From Actinobacteria bacterium casp-actino5 (lineage in GTDB: Bacteria > Actinomycetota > Acidimicrobiia > Acidimicrobiales > Ilumatobacteraceae): 64,000 nt of DNA. Position numbers and translations under genes: made by a program. The number at the start of each line of letters is the position of its first letter. The first letter of the stretch is position 1. Under the pieces are notes generated by a model. That model made no database searches. It saw only the letters and a list, made by a program, of their open reading frames with translations, and was not told the origin of the DNA. The stretch covers positions 62,001 to 126,000 of the forward strand of contig LFFE01000015.1 of the NCBI GenBank assembly GCA_001510385.1. The letters run 5' to 3'. Positions 35,584-43,471 of this stretch are shown piece by piece.

Positions 35584-36852
35584 ATGCCGCGACCAGGTAC
35601 TGCGCGCTCGGCGTTACAGCATCGTCACTTCAGGGTTCTTTTCATTGGTGCGTCGTTATCGAATGTTGGGACATGGATGCAGAATTTCATGCTTCCTGCT
35701 TACTTAGACCTTCGTACTGGATCAGCCACATTTGTGGGACTGTTGATCTTTGCGCAACTCGGTCCGATGCTGTTCGGCTCGGTTCCAGCGGGTGTCCTTG
35801 CCGATCGCGTGAATCGAACACACCTCATCCTCGGAATGCAAGCATCGATGATGGCGATGTCAGTCGTGATGGGCGGGCTTGCGAGGTGGCATGCACCGGT
35901 GTGGACAATCTTTGCCGCACAATTAGCGATCGGGATAGCGAATACCGTTCAAGCGCCAGCGTTTAATGCCAGCCTTCCGACATTGGTTCCGCGGGAAGAC
36001 ATTGGCGGTGCAGTGAGCTTGAACTCGGCGATGATCAATGGAAGCCGGATCGCGGGCCCATCTCTTGCCGCGTTCCTCGGATGGGTGGGTGTTGATCTTT
36101 GGCAATTGTTCATCATCAATGCCGCCACATACGCATTTGTCATGATTCCACTTGCAAAAAATCACCTTCCATCGGTGAAAGGATTCAACACTGCGAAGAG
36201 TTGGCGTGCACTTACCACGGGCGTCGGCCTTGCAAGGCAACGTCGAGTGCTGCTGGTGCTCCTGCGCTCAATGTTCATTTTCTCAGTTGTCAGCCTTCCC
36301 TACATTGGCCTGTTTCCGTCAGTCGCCCGCCTCAATCTTGGACTCGCTGCCGACAGCGGCTCGTACAAGATTCTGTACATCGTGTGGGGCCTCGGAGCGT
36401 TCCTTGGTGCGCTCTCGGTGGGCACAGTGTTTTCTGGTGCTTCTCGACCAGTACTCATCAGATGGAGCTTCCAACTCTTCGCAGTGTTCCTCCTGCTCTT
36501 TGCCATCACCGGCAATTTCAATATCGCGCTGCCGGTGGCGTTCATGCTTGGCGCGGTGTATTTCCTGCTGGCCACAGCGATGATGACCGAGCTCCAACAC
36601 AACCTCACGGACGGTGAGAGAGCATCGATCATGCCCCTTTGGTTCATGTCGTTTGGAGGGTCAATCCCGATCGGGAATCTTGTTGGAGGCCCGATCATGG
36701 ATGCTGTAGGGGCACGGTGGGTTCTCGCTGTGGGCGCTATCGCCGCTTCACTCAACGGCGCCCTATCGGATCTCGGTCGCCTTAATGATGATGACTTCCT
36801 TGACGGCGAACCGACCTCAATTCCAGAAACAGGCCCAAGTCGTCTTCACTGA
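35584..36852 (+). CDS. MFS transporter (DHA3/EntS-like)
   Basis: Twelve-helix exporter-like permease of 422 residues. Helix 1 starts at about residue 17 after FRVLFIGASLSNVGTWMQNF, a signature of the MFS_3/EntS group, and the loop 2-3 motif VLADRVNRTHLIL matches the MFS G-x3-D-R pattern. Substrate unknown. ATG start. The 121 bases before it show no clear operator. Its end overlaps the murF end by seven bases in convergent orientation. Confidence 0.88.
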   Translation: MPRPGTARSALQHRHFRVLFIGASLSNVGTWMQNFMLPAYLDLRTGSATFVGLLIFAQLGPMLFGSVPAGVLADRVNRTHLILGMQASMMAMSVVMGGLARWHAPVWTIFAAQLAIGIANTVQAPAFNASLPTLVPREDIGGAVSLNSAMINGSRIAGPSLAAFLGWVGVDLWQLFIINAATYAFVMIPLAKNHLPSVKGFNTAKSWRALTTGVGLARQRRVLLVLLRSMFIFSVVSLPYIGLFPSVARLNLGLAADSGSYKILYIVWGLGAFLGALSVGTVFSGASRPVLIRWSFQLFAVFLLLFAITGNFNIALPVAFMLGAVYFLLATAMMTELQHNLTDGERASIMPLWFMSFGGSIPIGNLVGGPIMDAVGARWVLAVGAIAASLNGALSDLGRLNDDDFLDGEPTSIPETGPSRLH

Positions 36853-38153
36853 ATCTTCAGTAAATCTTCAACAATTCGCTCTAGTCCTACAACCCGGCTG
36901 CCCTTCACAAGCACTCCAGCAGACCCAGAGACCAGCGCGTCTATGACACCTCTCGGCACCTGCTGCGTGCCGGGAACTCCATAGAGATCAGTGTCGATGG
37001 CAACGATTTCGATATCGAGATCACGAGCAGCATCCGCGATTGCACGATGCGCCTGTTCTGTTTGATCCACCTCTGCCATTTCGCCAAGTACCGCAATTCG
37101 TTTCGACACCTGCAAGTCGGAGATGGTTCTCAATGCAGCCATGACCGAAGTTGGGTTTGCGTTATAACAGTCATCGATAATCACTGACCCAACCTCAAGT
37201 TGGTGAATCACCATTCGGTGGTCTTCAGCCGCAACGGCCTCAACACCGGCCACAACACTCTCTAATGCGACGTTGAGGGAACCACCAACTGCGATGGCTG
37301 CAAGCGCATTTTGCACCATGTGTAATCCGGGGATCTGAAGTGCCACCTCCCCATCTCCCCACGGCGATGAGAAGGCAAACCAATATCTACCAACTTCATC
37401 CATCTCTAAATGGGTGGAGGCAACATCCCCTGTCATGCCGTAGGTGAGTACCGAGCCAGCACAAATACTCGCCATTGCAAAGACGCGCTCGTCGTCCGCA
37501 TTGAGAACTGCTAATCCGTCAGCATCAATCGCACGCACGAGCTCAGATTTAGCTCGAGCGACCCCATCAATGCCTCCCAGTCGAACGGTGTGCGCCTCTC
37601 CAACTGCGGTCACCACACCAACTGTTGGCCTGGCAATTTCGCACAGACTCGAAATCTCGCCAAATCCGCGCATTCCCATCTCAACAACCACTACTTCTGA
37701 TTCCGACATCGCATTCAACAACGTGAATGGAACACCCTGCTCATTATTGAAACTTTTCGGACTCGACGACACCACCTTCGACGACAGTGCTCCAGCTATG
37801 AGATTCTTTGTTGATGTCTTGCCCACACTTCCAGTAACACCAACGATGGCTGCGCTTGCGAGAAACGTCGACCGAACCTTCTTCGCAAGAAGGGAGAATG
37901 CGCGCATCGTGTCATTGACCCTGACGAGAGTTCCCGTAGTTCCGGCAATCTCATGCGAAACAAGTGCGCATGAAGCACCCCTAGAGAACGCATGATCCAC
38001 GAAGTCGTGGCCATCTCGTTCAGCTTCAATAGCGACGAACAGCCGTCCGTACACATCACTTCTCGAATCAAATTGAACGCCGTCAACGGTGACGTCCTCA
38101 CCGAGTACTTGGCCGCCAACTATCTCTGCGATTTCTGATGCCCGTAACTGCAC
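36846..38153 (-). CDS. murF: UDP-N-acetylmuramoyl-tripeptide:D-Ala-D-Ala ligase MurF
   Basis: Adds D-Ala-D-Ala to the peptidoglycan precursor. From the GTG at 38153 the product is 435 residues: N-terminal domain VQLRASEIAEIVGG... with FDSRSDVYGRLFVAI, P-loop GVTGSVGKTSTKNL at about 105, VEMGMRGFGEI, and DDCYNANPTSV. The frame is open for 118 more codons, but that part is the complement of ddl. TACTGT (minus strand, 38167-38162) ends eight bases before GTG and could be a -10 of a leaderless message. Confidence 0.94.
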   Translation of the reverse strand: MQLRASEIAEIVGGQVLGEDVTVDGVQFDSRSDVYGRLFVAIEAERDGHDFVDHAFSRGASCALVSHEIAGTTGTLVRVNDTMRAFSLLAKKVRSTFLASAAIVGVTGSVGKTSTKNLIAGALSSKVVSSSPKSFNNEQGVPFTLLNAMSESEVVVVEMGMRGFGEISSLCEIARPTVGVVTAVGEAHTVRLGGIDGVARAKSELVRAIDADGLAVLNADDERVFAMASICAGSVLTYGMTGDVASTHLEMDEVGRYWFAFSSPWGDGEVALQIPGLHMVQNALAAIAVGGSLNVALESVVAGVEAVAAEDHRMVIHQLEVGSVIIDDCYNANPTSVMAALRTISDLQVSKRIAVLGEMAEVDQTEQAHRAIADAARDLDIEIVAIDTDLYGVPGTQQVPRGVIDALVSGSAGVLVKGSRVVGLERIVEDLLKIQ

Positions 38154-38169
38154 AACGTAGGACAGTACC

Positions 38170-39270
38170 GTGATGTCCGTGGTCAAACTTCGCACCAACG
38201 TCGTTGTCATCTTCGGAGGACAATCTCCTGAGCATGATGTGAGTTGCACCACCGCATGGCACGTCACGGCCGCGATCGATCGAACTGCATATGACGTCGG
38301 CCTGATTGGGATCACTCGTGACGGCCAATGGAATGTTGTATCCAATCCATTTGAAGACGAGTTAACCGATGCGGTTGGCGCTGGACACTTATCGCCGGAG
38401 GGATTCCCAACGAATCCATTTGAGTTCTTGGCCCAACTGAAGTCTGCCTCATCCGAACCAATTGTCGTTCTTCCGATGTTGCACGGCCCGCTCGGAGAAG
38501 ACGGCACAATTCAAGGCCTTCTTGAGGTCATTGACGTGCCATATGTTGGATCCGGAGTTCTTGGATCCGCAGTAGCAATGGACAAGTCCGTTGCAAAGAT
38601 AATGATCGCAGCTGCAGGTATTCCTGTGCCTCAGCACATCACGCTGAAGAGTCCGTCGTTGACGTCACTGGCCCAAATTGGTGACCGTGTTGCGAACGAC
38701 ATCGGGTTTCCCTGTTTTGTGAAACCTGCAAATATGGGTTCCTCGATCGGTGTCTCACGAGTCGACCGACCCGAGTCCCTCTCGGAGGCGATCACTGTGG
38801 CTTCAACATTTGATTCCACGATCCTCATTGAAGAAGCAATTAACGGCCGAGAAATCGAGGTTGCGGTTCTTGGAAATGACTATGCCATCGCCTTCCCACC
38901 AGGCGAAGTTCTTCCTGCCGATGCGTTTTACTCGTATTCAGATAAATACCTCGACGGAAACTCCACCGTCGAGATCCCGGCAAACATCCCACAACATGTT
39001 GCAGACGAGATTTGTCAACTAGCGATCAAGTCCTTTAATGCACTTGGATGCTCAGGACTTGCGCGATGCGACTTCTTTTACGAGGAAAACGGACGGGGCA
39101 TCCTCTTCAACGAGATCAATACAATGCCCGGATTTACGCCTATTTCGATGTATCCAAAAATGGTCACGGCGAGTGGGCTGTCATACTCCTCACTCGTTGA
39201 TCGGCTGATCGAATTAGCACTTGAGCGGCACTCTGCTCGGGTGCGAAATACACGACGCTCGCCAACCTAA
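38170..39270 (+). CDS. ddl: D-alanine--D-alanine ligase
   Basis: Makes the D-Ala-D-Ala used by MurF. The 366-residue ATP-grasp protein has FGGQSPEHDVSC, LHGPLGEDGTIQG, FVKPANMGSSIGVS, and FNEINTMPGFTPISMYP at the metal-binding end. GTG at 38170 (AGGA at 38159-38162, seven bases away) or ATG at 38173. It starts only 16 bases from the murF start in the opposite direction, so these functionally linked genes share one tiny control region. Confidence 0.95.
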   Translation: MMSVVKLRTNVVVIFGGQSPEHDVSCTTAWHVTAAIDRTAYDVGLIGITRDGQWNVVSNPFEDELTDAVGAGHLSPEGFPTNPFEFLAQLKSASSEPIVVLPMLHGPLGEDGTIQGLLEVIDVPYVGSGVLGSAVAMDKSVAKIMIAAAGIPVPQHITLKSPSLTSLAQIGDRVANDIGFPCFVKPANMGSSIGVSRVDRPESLSEAITVASTFDSTILIEEAINGREIEVAVLGNDYAIAFPPGEVLPADAFYSYSDKYLDGNSTVEIPANIPQHVADEICQLAIKSFNALGCSGLARCDFFYEENGRGILFNEINTMPGFTPISMYPKMVTASGLSYSSLVDRLIELALERHSARVRNTRRSPT

Positions 39271-39869
39271 GCGTTATTCGTTGGCGTCAGCGCAGCACGA
39301 ACAAACTCTCTCAGTTCGCGTCGAACTTGACGTAAACCTGCCGCGTTTGCTTTCCAGCCAAATGTCTCTAACACAATGGGCTCTGTTCCGGTTCCCGAAA
39401 CGGTCGAGTACAAAATTCCCGCGAGCAACATCGGATCACAGGTGCGCAGCCGGCCGCTCGCCATCTCGGAGGTCAAATAATTAACGCAACGATCGACAAC
39501 TACAGCGAGTCTCGATCGAAGATGGTTGATGTGGTGCTCCTCTAGTCGGATGACCTCTCGAATCAAGCCGAGAAGAGCCGGCCGTCGCACTACCGGGCGA
39601 AAGACAGCACACACCACAGCATCAACTCGTTCCAAAGGATCGTCGCCTCTGGAGCGGATTGCAGCTTCAACGACGATGAGTAACTCATCGGCGGCATGGT
39701 CAAGCACAGCATCAATGAGTCCACTGCGCGACTTGAACCAATACAGAACCGTTTGTTTTCGCACTCCCACTTCGTCAGCGATGTCATCGAGCGAAACCGC
39801 TCCGAAGCCTCTGGTGCCAAAGAGGTCAAGAGCGGTCTCGAGAATTCGCACGCGGGTCGATCTACTCAC
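39267..39869 (-). CDS. TetR-family regulator of the FAR operon
   Basis: From the GTG at 39869 the product is about 200 residues, with the N-terminal HTH domain TRVRILETALDLFGTRGFGAVSLDDIADEVGVRKQTVLYWF abbreviated here to its core LDDIADEVGVRKQTVLYWF, then an all-helical ligand domain. An ATG at 39923 would add 18 residues, but that segment spans the palindrome and is unlike TetR N-termini. GTG at 39872 is equally possible. It diverges from the acyl-CoA reductase operon and probably represses both directions from the palindrome at 39894. The inducer is probably an acyl or alcohol compound (inference). Confidence 0.88.
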   Translation of the reverse strand: MSRSTRVRILETALDLFGTRGFGAVSLDDIADEVGVRKQTVLYWFKSRSGLIDAVLDHAADELLIVVEAAIRSRGDDPLERVDAVVCAVFRPVVRRPALLGLIREVIRLEEHHINHLRSRLAVVVDRCVNYLTSEMASGRLRTCDPMLLAGILYSTVSGTGTEPIVLETFGWKANAAGLRQVRRELREFVRAALTPTNNA

Positions 39870-39893
39870 CACAGGGCAGTTGTAGCACGTTTG

Positions 39894-39909
39894 TCTACCA
39901 AATGGTAGA
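39894..39909. promoter_or_regulatory. Perfect palindrome, probable TetR operator
   Basis: TCTACCA-AA-TGGTAGA: two 7-base perfect arms with a 2-base centre, 16 bases in all. It lies 24 bases upstream of the TetR GTG and 20 bases upstream of the divergent operon GTG at 39930, overlapping both expected promoters. Confidence 0.72.
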
Positions 39910-39929
39910 GACGTGATAAACATATAGAT

Positions 39930-42278
39930 GTGATTGCACAGTCACTGTCTAAGCGGCGTATCGCGATAACTGGGTCAACCGGTTTCGTCGGTACTGCATT
40001 GGTGGAGCGACTTCTACGCGGGGTTCCTGATTGCGAGTTGATTCTTCTCGTTCGCAATGGCCGAAGGACCCCCGCTGCACGTCGAACCGCCCGAGAAATT
40101 CTCTCCAACGATGCATTTGACCGGCTACGAGAAACCCACGCGAGCGCCGATGAATCGTTTGAAGATATGTGCGCGCGCCGAATCACCACCATCGCAGGAG
40201 ACGTCAGTGCCGACGGTCTTGGCCTCACAGCCGAAGACAGGAACATCTTTTCGACCGCCGACACGGTGATTCACTCAGCGGCTACCGTTTCATTCGACTC
40301 GCCGCTCGACCAGGCAGTTGAAATCAACCTTCTTGGGCCAGTGCGTATTGCAGAGCTTTGTAACGAGTTAGGCATCACCCCTCACATCGTCGCCTTGTCA
40401 ACCTGTTATGTCGCAGGTAACCGTCGCGGTACGGCCCCAGAAGAGTTGGTCTCAGAAGGTCCATTTGCAATCGGTCTTGACTGGAGATCTGAGGTTGCCT
40501 CGGCCCGCCGATTGAAGGGGGACACCGAGGCGGCCTCCCGCCAGCCAGACCGCCTGATTGAATTTCGTAAACGAGCTCGCAGCGAGCTCGGAGCGGCCGG
40601 GGCTCCAGCACTCGCTGCAAAAACAGAACAATTACGTGAACGCTGGGTACGTGATCAGCTAGTGGCTGCCGGACGTGCTCGAGCCGCATCGATTGGTTGG
40701 CCCGATGCATACGCCTTTACAAAAGCAATGGGCGAGCAGGCCCTCACAGAGTCAAAGGGCAATGTTCCAATCTCGATCGTTCGGCCATCAATTATCGAGT
40801 CCGCGTGGGCAGAGCCTCGGCCTGGTTGGATCCGCGGATTTCGAATGGCAGAGCCAGTCATCATCAGTTATGCCCGCGGCTTACTTAAAGAGTTCCCGGG
40901 AGTTCCTGAAGGAACAATCGACGTCATCCCTGTCGACATTGTGGTTGCTTCAATCATTGCTGTCGCTGCCGCCGGACCTCAGAAGGCACCATTCATCACG
41001 CAAGTTGCATCCGGTGGCATCAATCCACTTCGTTACCGCACGTTGGTGGATCATGTCAGCAGCTGGTTTACCGAGAACCCTCTGTATGACAACGACGGAC
41101 AGCCAATTCTTGTGCCCGAGTGGCGGTTCCCGGGCAGAGGAAAAGTTCAGAGCCAGTTGTCACGTGCTAAAATCGCAATCGAACGAGTGGAAAGCACGAT
41201 GCAGATGCTTCCGTTCCGAGGACGTCAGGCCGAATTCGCGGCAACTCTAGAGTCCCGCCGTCTCGAGGTCGAACGAGCTCTTGAATATGTCGAGCTGTAC
41301 GGTCTCTACACCGAATGTGAGGCGATCTACCAGGTCGACAATCTGATGTCACTGTGGAATGACTTGCCAGCCGCTGACCAAGAGGCATTCTGCTTCGATC
41401 CGCGAGTTGTCGACTGGGCGCATTACGTCCACAACATTCATTTACCATCGATCATCGAACATGCTCGCGTGAAGAGCACGCCCGGCAAGGTGAAAACAGT
41501 CGATCGCATGACGCGACTCCGCTCCCAAGTTCTTGATCCGAAACGTCAGGTTGCAGCCTTCGACCTCGAAAACACGTTGATTGCCTCAAACGTCGTCGAA
41601 AGCTACTCATGGCTAGCAACGCGCCGTTTGGATGGTCGTGAGCGATTGAAATATGTGACTCGAACCCTCGCCGAGGCGCCAGGACTCTTGCGGATGGATC
41701 GTCGCGACCGAACCGACTTCCTTCGGCACTTCTACCGGCGATATGCAGATGCGCAACTCGAACAAATCGAGACCGACGTCGAAGCCATGCTCACCGGGCT
41801 TATTCTCTCTAAGTGTTTTCCAGAGGGCATCCGTCGTGTTCGGGAACATCGGGCAGCTGGCCATCGCACCGTGCTCATTACTGGCGCCCTTTCGTTTAAC
41901 GTGGCCGGCTTACGTCCACTTTTTGATGAGATTGTTGCTGCCGAGATGACGGTTCGTCCAGACGGCACTCTCTCGGGTGAAATGAAGAGCGTCCCTCCAA
42001 CAGGTGAAGCGCGTGCCCAAATTCTTGCCGAATACTGCGAGGCCGAGAATCTACGACTTGAAGAATGCGTCGCATATGCCGACTCTTCCTCTGATCTCCC
42101 GCTCTTTGAGGCGGTCGGTTTTCCGGTCGCCGTGAATCCCGAGACTCGCTTGGCGTCGATTGCGCGCAAGCGAGGTTGGCTTGTCGAGCACTGGTCAAAA
42201 GCCAAGGGCGGACCTCGCACACTTCTGCCAGTTGGACCGATACTGTCCGAACGCGAGCAACGAAGGCAGTTCCGGTGA
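39930..42278 (+). CDS. Fatty acyl-CoA reductase fused to HAD-IB domain
   Basis: A 782-residue two-domain protein. Residues 8-380 match the fatty acyl-CoA reductase (NAD_binding_4) family: NADPH loop TGSTGFVG at 14-21, LILLVRNG, IAGDVSADGLGLT, HSAATVSFDSPLDQAVEINLLG, and catalytic YAFTK (Tyr261, Lys265). An insert of about 75 residues (180-255) rich in Arg and Ala precedes the catalytic Tyr. Residues 540-750 form a HAD-IB domain: motif I FDLENT (Asp545; the usual second Asp is Glu547), motif II Thr651, motif III Arg695 instead of Lys, motif IV DSSSD (Asp718, Asp722). The reductase half should form fatty aldehyde or alcohol from acyl-CoA; the HAD activity is doubtful. GTG start; first gene of a four-gene operon. 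Confidence 0.85.
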   Translation: MIAQSLSKRRIAITGSTGFVGTALVERLLRGVPDCELILLVRNGRRTPAARRTAREILSNDAFDRLRETHASADESFEDMCARRITTIAGDVSADGLGLTAEDRNIFSTADTVIHSAATVSFDSPLDQAVEINLLGPVRIAELCNELGITPHIVALSTCYVAGNRRGTAPEELVSEGPFAIGLDWRSEVASARRLKGDTEAASRQPDRLIEFRKRARSELGAAGAPALAAKTEQLRERWVRDQLVAAGRARAASIGWPDAYAFTKAMGEQALTESKGNVPISIVRPSIIESAWAEPRPGWIRGFRMAEPVIISYARGLLKEFPGVPEGTIDVIPVDIVVASIIAVAAAGPQKAPFITQVASGGINPLRYRTLVDHVSSWFTENPLYDNDGQPILVPEWRFPGRGKVQSQLSRAKIAIERVESTMQMLPFRGRQAEFAATLESRRLEVERALEYVELYGLYTECEAIYQVDNLMSLWNDLPAADQEAFCFDPRVVDWAHYVHNIHLPSIIEHARVKSTPGKVKTVDRMTRLRSQVLDPKRQVAAFDLENTLIASNVVESYSWLATRRLDGRERLKYVTRTLAEAPGLLRMDRRDRTDFLRHFYRRYADAQLEQIETDVEAMLTGLILSKCFPEGIRRVREHRAAGHRTVLITGALSFNVAGLRPLFDEIVAAEMTVRPDGTLSGEMKSVPPTGEARAQILAEYCEAENLRLEECVAYADSSSDLPLFEAVGFPVAVNPETRLASIARKRGWLVEHWSKAKGGPRTLLPVGPILSEREQRRQFR

Positions 42279-43471
42279 AGGCGCTACAAGTACGACACAA
42301 TGTGCGCCGCTTTGGCGCAGCCCGTTTACTCTCGGTGACGAGCCCAAGGACGTCAGCACGGATCGCTCCGGTTGACCTCAGAAACGTAGAAGACCCGGCT
42401 GAGCCAAGTGGCTCAGGGTGGGTCAAGGTTCGGAACCGACTGGCGGGGATTTGCGGTTCCGATATCGCTCTCATCGATGGACACGCCTCCACCTATTTTG
42501 AGGACTTCGTTTCCTTTCCATTCATTCCCGGTCATGAAATTGTCGGCGAACTTGAGAATGGCGAAAGGGTCGTCATTGAGCCGGTTCTTGGACACGCCGC
42601 AAGGGGTTCCGTGCCGCCATGGGATGGTGCGGCCCCGGCAGATGGCGACGACTACGCACACCTCGTTCGAGGTCACCTGAAGCCGGGAATTCAAACGGGT
42701 TTCTGTTGTTCCACCGGGGGTGGCTGGGCGCGATGGTTCTGGGCGCACGAGTCACAACTTCACACCGTCCCCGACGAGATGAGCGATGAGCGAGCAGTCC
42801 TCGTCGAACCGCTTGCCGGTTCTGTGCACGCGGCGCTGATAGCGGCGCAGCACACCAATCATCACCTCACCGACAGGGACTCCCCAATTTTCGCTGTCTT
42901 AGGTGCCGGGACAATGGGTCTTGGAGCAATTGCTGCAATTCGTGGTGCGGTTCCCAATGCTCGAATTATTGCAGGAGCCCGTTACCCGCATCAGATGCGG
43001 TTTGCAAAGGGCTTCGGCGCTGACGTCGTCGCCCCAGGGGATGAAGTATCACGGGCCGTTCGACGAATGTCTGGAGCGCATCGAATTGGGGCAAGTCTCT
43101 CCTCTGGAGCTCACGCCACAATTAATGCAGTTGGAGACAGCGCATCGCTTGCGCTGTCCATCAACATCACTCGACCTCGAGGAGCGACCGTTCTACTCGG
43201 AATGCCCGGGGAGAGCAAGCTCGACCTCACTCCGCTATGGCACCGTGAAGTCGCTCTGCTCGGCGCATACACCTACGGCACCGAACAGATTGAGGGCAAC
43301 GATGTCAGGACGTTCGATCTTGCGATGGCCCTCGCAAACACAATCGAAGCGGAGCGTTTACTTTCCGCCACTTATCGCCTCGACCAGCATGTCGAGGCCC
43401 TCGCACATGCGGCGTCAGCGGGGCGTCGTGGTGCAGTGAAAATCGCGTTTGATGTGAGAGAGGACCAGTAA
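42275..43471 (+). CDS. Zinc-type alcohol/polyol dehydrogenase lacking structural zinc site
   Basis: The 398-residue product from the GTG at 42275 (GTGA overlap with the reductase stop) is a medium-chain dehydrogenase. Catalytic-zinc residues are present in AGICGSDIALIDG and IPGHEIVGE. The segment that normally carries four structural-zinc cysteines reads GSVPPWDGAAPADGDDYAHL and has none. LKPGIQTGFCCSTGGGWA and VEPLAGSVHAAL are typical of a glucose/threonine dehydrogenase-like subgroup, and VLGAGTMGLGAIAA is the nucleotide loop. Substrate unknown. The frame is open upstream to 42176 but that is inside the previous gene. Confidence 0.85.
   Translation: MKALQVRHNVRRFGAARLLSVTSPRTSARIAPVDLRNVEDPAEPSGSGWVKVRNRLAGICGSDIALIDGHASTYFEDFVSFPFIPGHEIVGELENGERVVIEPVLGHAARGSVPPWDGAAPADGDDYAHLVRGHLKPGIQTGFCCSTGGGWARWFWAHESQLHTVPDEMSDERAVLVEPLAGSVHAALIAAQHTNHHLTDRDSPIFAVLGAGTMGLGAIAAIRGAVPNARIIAGARYPHQMRFAKGFGADVVAPGDEVSRAVRRMSGAHRIGASLSSGAHATINAVGDSASLALSINITRPRGATVLLGMPGESKLDLTPLWHREVALLGAYTYGTEQIEGNDVRTFDLAMALANTIEAERLLSATYRLDQHVEALAHAASAGRRGAVKIAFDVREDQ

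Noticed and set aside
38154-38507. 118-codon N-terminal extension of murF
   Set aside because: It is the complement of the conserved ddl N-terminus and has no MurF similarity.
41613-42492. Large minus-strand frames opposite the acyl-CoA reductase and dehydrogenase
   Set aside because: Shadow frames of long plus-strand genes with clear domain motifs; they have no recognisable motif.
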